NCBI GenBank assembly: GCA_011742915.1
Contig: JAAQTN010000014.1
Span: 48,261 to 112,260, forward strand
Direction of reading: 5' to 3'
From: Billgrantia desiderata
Lineage (GTDB): Bacteria; Pseudomonadota; Gammaproteobacteria; Pseudomonadales; Halomonadaceae
Length of the DNA stretch: 64,000 bases
Every line of letters starts with the position of its first letter. The stretch's first letter is position 1. Position numbers and translations under genes: made by a program. The notes under the pieces were generated by a model. It did not search any database. It was given only the letters and a program-made list of their open reading frames with translations, and had not been told where the DNA came from. Of the stretch, positions 25,703-35,016 are shown one piece after another.

Positions 25703-28104
25703 GCAAGCGCAGCAAGCACCACGACGACGCCACCCTGGATCTGTTCGCCGACCAGAACGAAAGCACCAGCAACGGCGAAAGAGAAGAGTCCCGCGTGAAC
25801 GAAGACCCCGATGTCAGCCCCAAGCCGGAACCGCTACTGGCCGCTTTGCACGACACCCAGGCACTATTCGCCCTGCTCGACCGCTGGGTGGAGCGTGGCT
25901 GGCTGCGCGCGCTCGACCGGGCGCTGGCGAGCTTCTTCCAGCGCGAGGTGAACGACGCCCCGCCCCTGCTGCTGCTCGCCGCGGCGCTGGCCAGCCATCA
26001 GCTCGGCCGCGGTCACGTGTGTCTCGACCTCGCCCAGACCCTGGCCGCCCCCGACCTGGCGCTCTCGCTGCCGCCGGAAGGCGACGACCTGAGCGACCCG
26101 CCGCCGCTACCCAGCGACCTGCTGGCCGAGCTGGAACTCGCCACCTGGCAAGCCGCCCTGCACCACCCCGCCCTGGTGGCGGACGGCAACGAACCACCGG
26201 GCAACACGCCATTGGTGCGCAGCGAGCGCAACGGCAACGTGCGGCTCTACCTGCGCCGCTACTGGCAGTACGAGCAGGACATTCGCGGCCTGATCGGCGC
26301 CCGGCTCACTGCCACAACTCAAGACGCCGCCCAAGGCGCAAACCAGGCCGACACCGCTACCCTGGCCCGGGCGCTGGCCGCACTCTTTACCCCGGAGCAT
26401 GAACTCGACTGGCAGCAGGCTGCCTGTGCGCTGGCCAGCCGCTCGCCCTTCGCCGTGATTACCGGCGGCCCCGGCACCGGCAAGACCACCACCGTGGTCA
26501 AGCTGCTCGCTTTGCTTCAGGCGCTGGCCCTGGGCGAAACCGCACCAGCCGGCGCCGCCGCCCCGCGCCCGCTGCGCATTCGCCTGGCCGCCCCCACCGG
26601 CAAGGCCGCCGCACGGCTCAACGAATCCATCGCCAAGCAGGTGCAGAGCCTCTCGCTGGTAGAACTGGCCGCCGCCGTGGGCCAACAGGGTGTGGATATC
26701 TCAACTCTGCGCGACAGCATTCCCACCGAAGTGACCACGCTGCATAGATTGCTGGGCTCACGGCCGGATACCCGCCACTTCCGCCACCACGCCGGCAACC
26801 CGCTGGCGCTGGACGCCCTGGTGATCGACGAAGCCTCGATGGTGGATATCGAGATGATGGCCGCCGTGCTCACCGCCCTGCCGCCCAGGGCGCGGCTGAT
26901 CCTGCTCGGCGACAAGGACCAGCTCGCCTCGGTGGAGGCCGGCGCCGTGCTCGGCGATCTGTGCCAGCGCGCCGAAGGCGGCCACTACACCCCGACCACC
27001 TGCGACTGGCTGCAACGGGTGACCGGCACGCCAATTCCAGAACGCTACCAGAACGAAGCCGGCCAGCCGCTGGACCAGGCCATCGCCATGCTGCGAGTGA
27101 GCCACCGCTTCGATGCCAAGAGCGGCATCGGCCAGCTCGCCGAAGCGGTCAACCGCCCGCTCGCACCCGATCAGAACGAGAAAGAGGCGCAGAAAGAGAA
27201 GAAACGCGCGGTACGCGAGATCTTCGGCACTGATGGCACTGATGGAAAGTCACGCTACGCCGACATCGCCCGCCTCGCCCTGGCGGACGTCGACGACCCG
27301 GCGCTGGATCGGCTGGTGGTGAACGGCAACCCGGCCGCTTTCACCAACAGCGGCGAAGGCCGCCACGACCGCCGCGGCGAGCCCATCGCCCCGCCCCGCG
27401 GCTACGCCCACTACCTGGACGTGATGCAGGCAGCGCGCCCCACCCAGCCGTTCTTTGGCGAAGGCGAAGGCGAAGCGCGCCAGCCCTACAACGACTGGGC
27501 CCGCCAGGTGCTCGCCGCTCACGGCCACTTCCAGCTGCTGTGTGCATTGAGGAAAGGCCCCTGGGGCATCGAAGGGCTGAACCCACGCATCGGCCGCGCC
27601 CTGCGCCGCGCCGGCTGGCTCAAAGCCAGCGACCTGGAGCTGGAGCAGGGCTGGTTCGAAGGCCGCCCGGTGCTCGTCACCCGCAACGACTACGGCCTGG
27701 GGCTGATGAACGGCGATATCGGCATTACCCTCGCCGTGCCCGAGGCCCGCAGTGCCAGTGAAACGCCCGGCCGCACCCTGCTGCGCGTCGCCTTCCCCGC
27801 CAGCGACGGCAGCGGCGACATCAAATGGGTACTGCCCAGCCGCCTGCAAGCGGTGGAAACCGTATTCGCCATGACCGTACACAAATCCCAGGGCTCGGAA
27901 TTCACCCACACCGCCTTGCTGCTGCCCGACGCCCCCAACCCCATCCTCACCCGGGAGCTGGTCTACACCGGCATCACCCGCGCAAGGGACTGGCTTACGC
28001 TGGTGGAGACGGGTCGCGGCATGCTGGATGAGGCGGTGACGAGGGAAGTGGTAAGGGTAAGTGGATTGGGAAAGTATGTTGCAGTAGCATTAGAAAATAT
28101 TTGA
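25699..28104 (+). CDS. recD: Exodeoxyribonuclease V subunit alpha (RecD)
   Basis: An 801-residue 5'-3' helicase, long for RecD (608 in E. coli). Walker A is GGPGTGKTTT (near residue 256), Walker B VIDEASMVD, and the C-terminal motifs MTVHKSQGSEFTH and VYTGITRARDWLTLV are intact. Extra length lies in a charged N-terminus and an insertion near residues 490-580 (EKEAQKEKKR onward). The last 20 or so codons become AT-rich and untypical, just where the next islet begins, so the C-terminal tail may have been altered by insertion. ATGA overlap with recB. Confidence 0.96.
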   Translation: MSKRSKHHDDATLDLFADQNESTSNGEREESRVNEDPDVSPKPEPLLAALHDTQALFALLDRWVERGWLRALDRALASFFQREVNDAPPLLLLAAALASHQLGRGHVCLDLAQTLAAPDLALSLPPEGDDLSDPPPLPSDLLAELELATWQAALHHPALVADGNEPPGNTPLVRSERNGNVRLYLRRYWQYEQDIRGLIGARLTATTQDAAQGANQADTATLARALAALFTPEHELDWQQAACALASRSPFAVITGGPGTGKTTTVVKLLALLQALALGETAPAGAAAPRPLRIRLAAPTGKAAARLNESIAKQVQSLSLVELAAAVGQQGVDISTLRDSIPTEVTTLHRLLGSRPDTRHFRHHAGNPLALDALVIDEASMVDIEMMAAVLTALPPRARLILLGDKDQLASVEAGAVLGDLCQRAEGGHYTPTTCDWLQRVTGTPIPERYQNEAGQPLDQAIAMLRVSHRFDAKSGIGQLAEAVNRPLAPDQNEKEAQKEKKRAVREIFGTDGTDGKSRYADIARLALADVDDPALDRLVVNGNPAAFTNSGEGRHDRRGEPIAPPRGYAHYLDVMQAARPTQPFFGEGEGEARQPYNDWARQVLAAHGHFQLLCALRKGPWGIEGLNPRIGRALRRAGWLKASDLELEQGWFEGRPVLVTRNDYGLGLMNGDIGITLAVPEARSASETPGRTLLRVAFPASDGSGDIKWVLPSRLQAVETVFAMTVHKSQGSEFTHTALLLPDAPNPILTRELVYTGITRARDWLTLVETGRGMLDEAVTREVVRVSGLGKYVAVALENI

Positions 28105-28156
28105 TATATTTTCGGCCAGAAAAACTCACTAGACAATCGACCAGCAGGAACTACGC

Positions 28157-29593
28157 ATGGACACGAATAGCAAATGGGAGAAACTCCTTAATCAAGGAAG
28201 AAGAAAGTATGATTCCAGAGGAGATGGGCATAGAGAGAATGACACAATACCAACTAGAACTGAGATTGAGCGAGACTACGACAGAATACTTTTCTCAACC
28301 CCTGTTAGACGGCTTGGAGATAAAACTCAAGTTTTCCCATTAGACAACAATGACAGCGTGCGCAATCGACTTACGCACTCACATGAGGTTTCGAATTTAG
28401 CTCGTAGCATTGGCGTGGCTTTGGTCCACAAATATAGCATAGCTAAAGACGTGCCTGACGCATGTAGAAACATACCAGCTCTTTTAGCGGCTATAGGCCT
28501 AGTGCATGACTTGGGTAACCCACCATTTGGTCACCAGGGCGAGGCTGCCATACGAAGTTGGTTTACGGATAACAGAGAGAAATTAACCAAGGACCAAAGC
28601 AATAACGAAGTAATTAGAAAAGAACTTTACGAAGACTTTCTTAATTTTGAAGGAAACGCACAAGGATTCCGACTGGTAACAAGGCTTCAACTGCTTAACG
28701 ACAACTTCGGCCTAGACCTTACTTATGCCACCTTGTCGGCAATGATGAAATATCCAATCCCAGTTTCAAAAATAGACAAAAAGAAAGGAGTTTCCCATAA
28801 AAAATTTGGATACTTTTTCTCCGAAGAGAAAATTGCACAGCAAGTTTTTCAAAAAACTGGCTTACTAGAAGGGAAGCGTCACCCTTTGGCATATTTAATG
28901 GAAGCCTGCGACGACATTGCGTATGCTGTTTTAGATATTGAAGACGCTGTTAAAAAAGGGCTTGCCTCATTTTCAGACTTAATCGCCTACCTTGATCACC
29001 ATGCAAATGGAGACCTCTTAATAAATGAACTAATAAAGGAAAGCGAAGAAAAGCACCAGGAATACAGAACGGCCGAATTATCACCTGACGAGCTTAACGA
29101 TGTCTCAATGCAAAGATTTCGTGTCTTTGCCATTGGGAAAATGGTACAAGCAGTCACCCTCACCTTTACTGATAACTTAGATACGTATATTTCAGGCACT
29201 GCAAACCAACCCATACTTAAATCATCCGAAGCAGAAAAATTGAGGCAACTACTAGGAGATTTTTCTAAAATTCATGCTTTTCAGCATAGATCTGTTTTAG
29301 AGATTGAGCTAAGGGGGCATAACACGATACGATCTTTAATGGATTGCTTTTGGGAGGCGATACGAGAGACCGATCCAGACCATCCAACTAAAATACTTAG
29401 CGCCCCACCTTTTCCTCGCTACGTTTACACAAGGATCTCGGAAAACTATCGTCGTGTTTACACAGACCCTGCCCTTGAAATAAAACAACTTCCGTTGCGA
29501 TATAGACAGCTCATGCTTCTAACTGATATGATATCAGGAATGACAGACTCCTATGCCATGAGCTTATTAGAAGAGTTCAACTCCTTCAGATGA
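28157..29593 (+). CDS. dGTPase-like HD-domain dNTP triphosphohydrolase
   Basis: A 478-residue HD-superfamily enzyme resembling deoxyguanosinetriphosphate triphosphohydrolase (dNTP to deoxynucleoside plus triphosphate). Motifs: RDYDRILFSTPVRRL, RLTHSHEV (metal His74), LVHDLGNPPFGHQGE (His117-Asp118) and CDDIAYAVLD. It is much more AT-rich than the flanking recD gene, with many AAA/ATA/TTA codons, which indicates horizontal transfer. AGGAA precedes the ATG. It overlaps the downstream nucleotidyltransferase by ATGA, so the two act together. Some bacterial dGTPases deplete dNTPs to stop phage; that role here is inferred from islet context only. Confidence 0.85.
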   Translation: MDTNSKWEKLLNQGRRKYDSRGDGHRENDTIPTRTEIERDYDRILFSTPVRRLGDKTQVFPLDNNDSVRNRLTHSHEVSNLARSIGVALVHKYSIAKDVPDACRNIPALLAAIGLVHDLGNPPFGHQGEAAIRSWFTDNREKLTKDQSNNEVIRKELYEDFLNFEGNAQGFRLVTRLQLLNDNFGLDLTYATLSAMMKYPIPVSKIDKKKGVSHKKFGYFFSEEKIAQQVFQKTGLLEGKRHPLAYLMEACDDIAYAVLDIEDAVKKGLASFSDLIAYLDHHANGDLLINELIKESEEKHQEYRTAELSPDELNDVSMQRFRVFAIGKMVQAVTLTFTDNLDTYISGTANQPILKSSEAEKLRQLLGDFSKIHAFQHRSVLEIELRGHNTIRSLMDCFWEAIRETDPDHPTKILSAPPFPRYVYTRISENYRRVYTDPALEIKQLPLRYRQLMLLTDMISGMTDSYAMSLLEEFNSFR

Positions 29594-30297
29594 CACCTGA
29601 TATACTGAAAAAGAGAATCATACAGTATCTCAAAAATGATGCTTGGCACCGTCCTAAACAGCTTGGTGTTTTAGAGCATTTTTGGGAGCACTTACCTGAC
29701 AGCGTGATATTTGGCGGAATGATAAGAGATTTCGCGTTAGATTTTGCGCGAGAATTTCACTCCGACATAGATATAGTGACTCTAGAGCCATCTTCAAGAT
29801 TAGAGGACGTTTTACAACCCTACTCGCCTGTTAAGAACAAATACGGCGGGTATAGATTTCATAACCATGGCTATATCTACGATGCTTGGTCGCTTAATGA
29901 CACTTGGGCCGTAAAAAACAAATTGATAGCGGCAGAGAACTTTGAAGACTTATGCCATACTACCTTTTTTAACCTCGATGCGATTGCATTGGACTTCAAG
30001 AGAAAGAGAATATATACAGCCCCTTGCTTCCATGAAGGGCTATATGAAAAAAATCTTGAAATCAACCTTTCACAACATCCTTTCCCATCGAAAATAGCAA
30101 AAAAGGGAATTTACTTAGCAGCTAAAAAACAATTATCGATAGGGCCGAATTTAGCAAATTACATACTAAATAACTTTTCACCTGACAAACAAGATACATT
30201 TTATGTTGAGCTTGTAAAAAACATGGAGCAACATATTAAGCGCAGCCCTGGTAAACCATTCTCGCCTCATGAGCAACTATTGCTTAATATCTACTAA
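29590..30297 (+). CDS. CCA/poly(A)-polymerase-type nucleotidyltransferase domain protein
   Basis: A 235-residue protein whose N-terminal third has the class II nucleotidyltransferase signature FGGMIRDFALDF (G42-G43, R46-D47) followed by DIDIV (D59, D61). The rest is a Lys-rich helical region with no recognised RNA-binding domain. It is shorter than CCA-adding enzymes (about 400) and is coupled by 4 bp to the dGTPase-like gene. It may nucleotidylate an RNA or protein, or work with the dGTPase on nucleotides. AT-rich codon use matches its neighbours. It ends 9 bp before the convergent gene at 30307. Confidence 0.7.
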   Translation: MTPDILKKRIIQYLKNDAWHRPKQLGVLEHFWEHLPDSVIFGGMIRDFALDFAREFHSDIDIVTLEPSSRLEDVLQPYSPVKNKYGGYRFHNHGYIYDAWSLNDTWAVKNKLIAAENFEDLCHTTFFNLDAIALDFKRKRIYTAPCFHEGLYEKNLEINLSQHPFPSKIAKKGIYLAAKKQLSIGPNLANYILNNFSPDKQDTFYVELVKNMEQHIKRSPGKPFSPHEQLLLNIY

Positions 30298-30306
30298 GCT
30301 CTGGAA

Positions 30307-31008
30307 CTAAGTTCTCCTAGGCAAAAAAAGACGTGACAATTTTTCATCATCAAAGCCGCTGTAATTACTCTTACAAAAGCAGCCAAAACCACATCTTCGG
30401 CTTTTTATCAAGACCTCAGCTTTTAGATTGTCAGCTACGGCGCTAGAAATAGATCTTTCAGCAGCATCAAATAGCACCGTCCCATTCCTTAAACTTATCA
30501 TCGGGTTATCTATCACAATCTCAGTCAAAAACTCAAACAATATTGGATTTTGAGGCTTTCTGATCGTCACCATCTTTTTTTGCAATTCATAGTTATCCCA
30601 TGTTTCTCTAAGCTCTTGGACAGACTGAAAATATTTTTCTTCAGAAGGTGCTTTATCATTCCAGTAAATAGGGTTATCTTTCGTAACCCACACATCAACC
30701 TCATCTTCAAGAAGTAAACTCAAATTAAATTTGAATAGCACGGGGCCATAAATATTCTGCCTAGGAAAAAACCCATGCAAGTCCACCACATCTAAGAAAA
30801 CATCGTCCCAAACATCAAATACCATATCAACGCCATCAGAGGATTGCGGCGTCTGATAGAGACCTCTAACAACCACACCACCTCTTGAGATTAGCCCTCC
30901 ATTTTCTATAAAAGTTACAGAGGTCGCGACTGTGTTGGCGTGATAAAGTGCGTCGACTCCCTTCTCTTTTGAAAGCAAGTCGTACAATTCTCTGTTATCC
31001 AGCTTCAT
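30307..31008 (-). CDS. Unknown protein, possible ART-like fold
   Basis: A 233-residue soluble protein that I do not recognise with certainty. The N-terminal ALYHANTVATSVTFIENGGL followed by ISRGGVV resembles the Y-H...G-G-L-S-R pattern at the start of DarT-like and other ADP-ribosyltransferase folds. NIYGPVLFKFNLSLL could be a later core strand. A CGFGCFCKS cluster near the C-terminus may bind metal. The start at 31008 has GGAGG just upstream. The gene is AT-rich and convergent with the nucleotidyltransferase gene, so it belongs to the same transferred islet. It could be a toxin-like effector; this is a weak inference. Confidence 0.55.
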   Translation of the reverse strand: MKLDNRELYDLLSKEKGVDALYHANTVATSVTFIENGGLISRGGVVVRGLYQTPQSSDGVDMVFDVWDDVFLDVVDLHGFFPRQNIYGPVLFKFNLSLLLEDEVDVWVTKDNPIYWNDKAPSEEKYFQSVQELRETWDNYELQKKMVTIRKPQNPILFEFLTEIVIDNPMISLRNGTVLFDAAERSISSAVADNLKAEVLIKSRRCGFGCFCKSNYSGFDDEKLSRLFLPRRT

Positions 31009-31179
31009 ACTCCCTCCATGAAAAAAATTACTGCTTAACATCTTTTATAGACTTAGCTTATATGGAAAAATTATTAGCTGCATGCTACATGCTAGCACCA
31101 AAATACTCTATGCATCATGACGAGAATCAACGCAACCTAACGGAAAGGTAGGTACTACGAGGCAAAAACGTCTCACCGC

Positions 31180-31425
31180 CCTCACCCGGAAGAGCGGAAA
31201 GTACGCCTCGGTGCCAAAGTGATTACCCGCCTCGACTTTGGTGGGCAGAGTGAAGCCTTCGAAGTGTTGGAAGACGCCCAGGTAGCTGCCAAACGAGGCG
31301 CGCAGGTGATTGTCGTCGCCCCCGGCCCTGGCGACCGGAAGCGTGCCGCTGAGCCAAAAGCGCGTCCAGGAGCAGCCGTTCGCCAAGCCGTCCGAACCGT
31401 AGAGGGATCGGTGGAAGCGTTGGCA
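31180..31425 (-). pseudogene. Decayed DUF6544-family gene remnant
   Basis: The minus strand encodes GSDGLANGCSWTRFWLSG, then PVARAGGDDNHLRASFG, then EGFTLPTKVEAGNHFGTEAY. These match two separated parts of the intact protein at 42138-43025. About 85 residues between LRASFG and the EGFTLP block are missing, and the N-terminal half is gone. It is GC-rich and abuts the AT-rich islet, so it marks the islet's right border. The rest of 31009-31539 holds an AT-rich promoter-like stretch before the gene at 31008 and nothing else recognisable. Confidence 0.85.
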
Positions 31426-31539
31426 TAGCGCCAACCCGTGCGCCTGAGCAGTATGTTAATAATGCTGCGTTTCCCATTCGCGTTGGCGGTGGGCCTGAGA
31501 GTCTTGTACTGAGCAGTTGGCGATGGGATAGGGGGATGC

Positions 31540-32357
31540 ATGCAGCAATCGGATAGTCTGAAGGCCAGCCCCTATGAGGCTTGGCGCCGTCGCTTGTATC
31601 AGATGCTCGAGCCCACCGCTCGTGAGTCCCCTGGGCTGTCGATCACCAACCGCGTTATCGCCGTTCTGATAGTTCTCGCCACGGCACTGACCATTCTGGA
31701 GACGGAGCCGGTTGTCCGAGCGCTTGCTCCACACTTCTTCGTTACCGCCGAGGTAGTGCTGGCCTTGGCTTTTCTGGTCGAGTACGTCGCGCGCGTGATT
31801 GCGGCTGGCGAAGATCCCGCTATCGAGGGCTGGCTGGACGTTTACGCTTCATGGTCAGCCCATGGGCGATCATCGACCTGCTGGCGATTCTGCCATTCTT
31901 CCTGACCATGGGGGCTGTCAATGCCTTCGCCTTGCGTCTGCTCAAGCTGATCCGGCTGCTCAGGCTCGCGCGGCTGGGGCGCTTCTCCAACGCCATCGGC
32001 GATCTCTATTCGGCAGTGCGCGGGCGGCGCTATGAACTCACGGTGAGCCTGATGGTGGCGGTGGCGCTGCTGATCGTCACCAGCAGCGTGATCTATGCCC
32101 TGGAAGCCAGCCATCAGCCCGAGGCCTTCGGGAGCATTCCCAGGGCGCTCTGGTGGAGCGTGGCTACACTCACTACGGTGGGCTATGGGGACGTGACACC
32201 GGTGACCGCGGCTGGGCAGCTGTTTGCGGGCCTGACCGCCATCGTCGGCATCGGCATGATTGCCATGCCGACCGGCATCCTGGCCGCCGCCTTCAGCGAT
32301 GCCATGCAGAAACGCCGGGAGCAGGCTGCAGAGGACACTGACGTGATGGCCGAGTAA
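31540..32357 (+). pseudogene. Frameshifted voltage-gated potassium channel
   Basis: Two overlapping frames together make one Kv-type channel of about 272 residues. The first (31540-31905) encodes S1-S2 (ITNRVIAVLIVLATALTIL and VEYVARVI). The second (in frame by 31839, to 32357) encodes S3-S4 (IIDLLAILPFF, RLLKLIRLLRLARLGRFS) and the pore with selectivity filter TTVGYGDV. A one- or two-base indel near 31830-31842, between EGWLD and RLRFMVSP, breaks the frame. It may be inactive or, less likely, a sequencing error. GGGG precedes the ATG. Confidence 0.85.
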
Positions 32358-32403
32358 CCTCCACGCCGCAAAGGTTTGCGGGGGATTACGCCCAGGGAGA
32401 GCC

Positions 32404-33201
32404 CTAGCTGTCCGAAAACTGCCGCCGCCAGCGATTTTCGATGGTGTCGAGTTCGGCCGGGCCGTAACGAGCGATACCGCTGCCGCTGTAGTGGGCCCAG
32501 AGCTGATCGCCGAAATCGTAGTGCCACCATTCGCTGGGCAAGTTGGTAAAACCCGCTTCATGCATCACGCGGTAGAGCAGACGACGGTTGTCACGCGCCT
32601 GGCGCTGTGCCGCGCTCGGAGCCTTCAGCGTCTCGAGGTGATCGGTATGCGAGGCCGGAATGGCTTCGTCGAACTGCGTGCCCATGTCGAGGGGCATGCC
32701 GTCGGCATCGCAGAGGGTCACATCCACGGCGCCGCCTGTCAGATGCGGGCTAGGCGCCAGCGGGTCGCGGCTCGGCAGCGACACGAATTCCCGCGTACGC
32801 ACCAAGAGCTCACTTTCATCGAGGGACGGATGATGGTGGTGGGTCGCTTCATGCAGCGTATCGAACAGATACTGCTGCACGCGCCACGGCCTCCAGCCAT
32901 CGAGCACCACCATGCCGATCCCCTCGGGTAACCGCCGGGCGGCCTGAAGCAGCGCCCGATAGACCCCTTCACGCACGAAGCACTCGGGCACGGCACCGGG
33001 AATGCCCAGGCGCGCATAGGCGGGGAATACCTTGATGGGTTCAGGGGCGAGGCTCATCGGAATGAGACGCTCGCCGCATTCGGTGATCGGCAGCGCCGAC
33101 ACACGCTCCCACTCGGGAGCGTCCAGGCTGGGGACCCTGGCTAATGGGGTGCCGTCGGCAGTCGAGGAGTTGGAGGTCGGCATGGTCTTATCCAAGGACA
33201 T
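32404..33201 (-). CDS. D-alanyl-D-alanine dipeptidase (VanX/DdpX family)
   Basis: A 265-residue zinc dipeptidase. LDGWRPWRVQ holds the transition-state Arg, SPHLTGGAVDVTL is the SxHxxGxAxD zinc motif, and EWWHYDFGDQLWA supplies the catalytic Glu and third zinc ligand. All catalytic residues are present. No vancomycin-resistance ligase or dehydrogenase is near. Instead it is the last gene of a TRAP operon and overlaps DctM by 14 bp (or starts 4 bp after it if the ATG at 33183 is used; neither has a strong ribosome site). It probably releases D-alanine from imported or recycled dipeptides. Confidence 0.88.
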   Translation of the reverse strand: MSLDKTMPTSNSSTADGTPLARVPSLDAPEWERVSALPITECGERLIPMSLAPEPIKVFPAYARLGIPGAVPECFVREGVYRALLQAARRLPEGIGMVVLDGWRPWRVQQYLFDTLHEATHHHHPSLDESELLVRTREFVSLPSRDPLAPSPHLTGGAVDVTLCDADGMPLDMGTQFDEAIPASHTDHLETLKAPSAAQRQARDNRRLLYRVMHEAGFTNLPSEWWHYDFGDQLWAHYSGSGIARYGPAELDTIENRWRRQFSDS

Positions 33202-34465
33202 GGGGCAGCCACAGGGTGAGCGGCGGGAACAGGATCAGCAGCAGCTGTACCGCGATGGCCGTCAGCACGAATGGCCAGATGGTCCGAAACAGTGAGACGA
33301 TTTCCAGCCGGCTGACTGCTGCTGCCACGAACACGCAGGCCCCCATGGGCGGCGTGATCAGGGCGATGGTGATATTGAGCGTGATGACGATACCCAGATG
33401 CACGGGGTCGATCCCGGCCATCATGGCCACCGGCGCAAAGATTGGCGTGAGCAGCATCAGCGCCGAGACCTCTTCCATGAACATCCCGGTAATGAAAGTG
33501 ATGGCGCTGAGCATCAGCAGGATCAAGACGGCATTATCGATATACGGTGCCAGCAACGAGACGAACTGCGCCGGCACCTGGGCGTAAGAGAGCAGCCAGC
33601 TGATGGTGGCCGAGGCTGCCATGATCAGGAAGATGGCCGAGGTGAGACGCGAAGTATCGACAATCGCCTGCCAGAACTGAGGCAGCCTAAGCCCACCCAG
33701 CACGACGCCGCACAGCGCGACATACAGGGCGGTCAAGGCGCCCGACTCGGTCGGGGTGACAAAGCCCATGACGATGCCCGCCACGATGATGAATGGTGCC
33801 ACCAGCGCCGGCAGGGCGGCGACCGCTGCCAGCCCCAGCTCCTTGGCCTTCGGCAGCTGACCGCGCTTCGGCAGGCCATTGCGCCACGCATACCAGGCGT
33901 TCATTGCCATGAACGCCACCCCCAACAGCAGGCCTGGGATCACCCCGGCCAGGAACAGGTCCCCCACCGAGGTGTTGGTCAGCGACGCGTAGAGAATCAT
34001 GAAGATACTGGGAGGAATGATGGGTCCGATCAGCGAGCTACCTGCCGTGAGACCAGCCGCGAAGGCGCGCGAGTAGCCTTCACGCTCCATCGCCGGCACC
34101 AGCAGCGAGCCCAGCGCCGAGGTGTCGGCCACCGCGGACCCGTTGACGCCGGCAAAGAACACGCTGGAGACGACGTTGACGTGGCCCATGCCACCGCGCA
34201 GGTGCCCCACCAGCAGGCGGGCCAACCCCATCAGGCGTTCGGTCAGCCCGCTGACGTTCATCAAGTTACCCGCCAGGATGAACAGTGGAATCGCCATCAA
34301 TGAGAAGACATTGATGCCCCCGAAGTACTGCTGAGGCATCATGCGCGGGATCATGCTGGGGTCGACGAAGAGAAAGCCGACCAGCGCTGTCGTGAGCAGC
34401 GCGATGAACAAGGGCAGGCCAAGCAGCACATGGGCCAGAAAGACGGCCAGCATGGTCAGGATCAT
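33188..34465 (-). CDS. TRAP transporter large permease (DctM)
   Basis: A 425-residue inner-membrane protein with about 12 hydrophobic helices and the DctM segments NVVSSVFFAGVNGSAVADTS, GPIIPPSIFMILYASLT and LITPPMGACVFVAAAVS. It is the ion-coupled translocation subunit for the DctP protein encoded upstream. Its ATG overlaps the DctQ stop (ATGA 34462-34465). Confidence 0.95.
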   Translation of the reverse strand: MILTMLAVFLAHVLLGLPLFIALLTTALVGFLFVDPSMIPRMMPQQYFGGINVFSLMAIPLFILAGNLMNVSGLTERLMGLARLLVGHLRGGMGHVNVVSSVFFAGVNGSAVADTSALGSLLVPAMEREGYSRAFAAGLTAGSSLIGPIIPPSIFMILYASLTNTSVGDLFLAGVIPGLLLGVAFMAMNAWYAWRNGLPKRGQLPKAKELGLAAVAALPALVAPFIIVAGIVMGFVTPTESGALTALYVALCGVVLGGLRLPQFWQAIVDTSRLTSAIFLIMAASATISWLLSYAQVPAQFVSLLAPYIDNAVLILLMLSAITFITGMFMEEVSALMLLTPIFAPVAMMAGIDPVHLGIVITLNITIALITPPMGACVFVAAAVSRLEIVSLFRTIWPFVLTAIAVQLLLILFPPLTLWLPHVLG

Positions 34466-34956
34466 GATGCGGCGTCCTCCGTGGCAACCCGCAGGGGGGC
34501 GGGGCCGTACCAGAGCACATGCCAGGCCAGCAGGGCAAAACCGATGGGCAGTGACATGAGCGGTACCGTGCGGCTAATGCCCAACCCCGAGGTGGTGAAC
34601 ATGCTGACCGAGAGGGCGTAGCGGTAGCTGACCCAGGCGCCACCCAGGGCAATGCCAAGCGTCAGCAGCCACTGATAGAAATTCAGCAGGCGGGTCAGTG
34701 GGGGCGGCAGCAGTCGCTCGATCAGCGCCACACGCATGTGGCCGCCCTCTACCCAGACGGCACCGGCGGCGAGCATGACGGTGCCGATGATGAGAAACCG
34801 GGCGAGTTCATCGGTCCAGATCGGTGCGCCACCGGCGAAGTAGCGCATGAAGACGCCAAAGAGGATGACGCCCAGGTTGATCAGCAGCAGGCTGGCGGCG
34901 ACTGTCAGCGACAAAGGTCGGCTGATCGCCAGCACGCGATGGCGCAGTGACGACAT
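34462..34956 (-). CDS. TRAP transporter small permease (DctQ)
   Basis: A 164-residue membrane protein with four helices, including LLLINLGVILFGVFMRYFAG and WTDELARFLIIGTVMLAAG, the typical DctQ pattern. It partners DctM and lies 60 bp after the DctP gene. Confidence 0.9.
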   Translation of the reverse strand: MSSLRHRVLAISRPLSLTVAASLLLINLGVILFGVFMRYFAGGAPIWTDELARFLIIGTVMLAAGAVWVEGGHMRVALIERLLPPPLTRLLNFYQWLLTLGIALGGAWVSYRYALSVSMFTTSGLGISRTVPLMSLPIGFALLAWHVLWYGPAPLRVATEDAAS

Positions 34957-35016
34957 AGAAACGTCCTGTAATGAAAAGGGGCCGAGCGTCCCGGCCCCGA
35001 AGGAAACCCGCTGGGA

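Noticed and set aside
28101-28343. An 80-codon frame at the start of the dGTPase-like gene
   Set aside because: It overlaps the dGTPase-like gene in another frame and has no ribosome site or motif.
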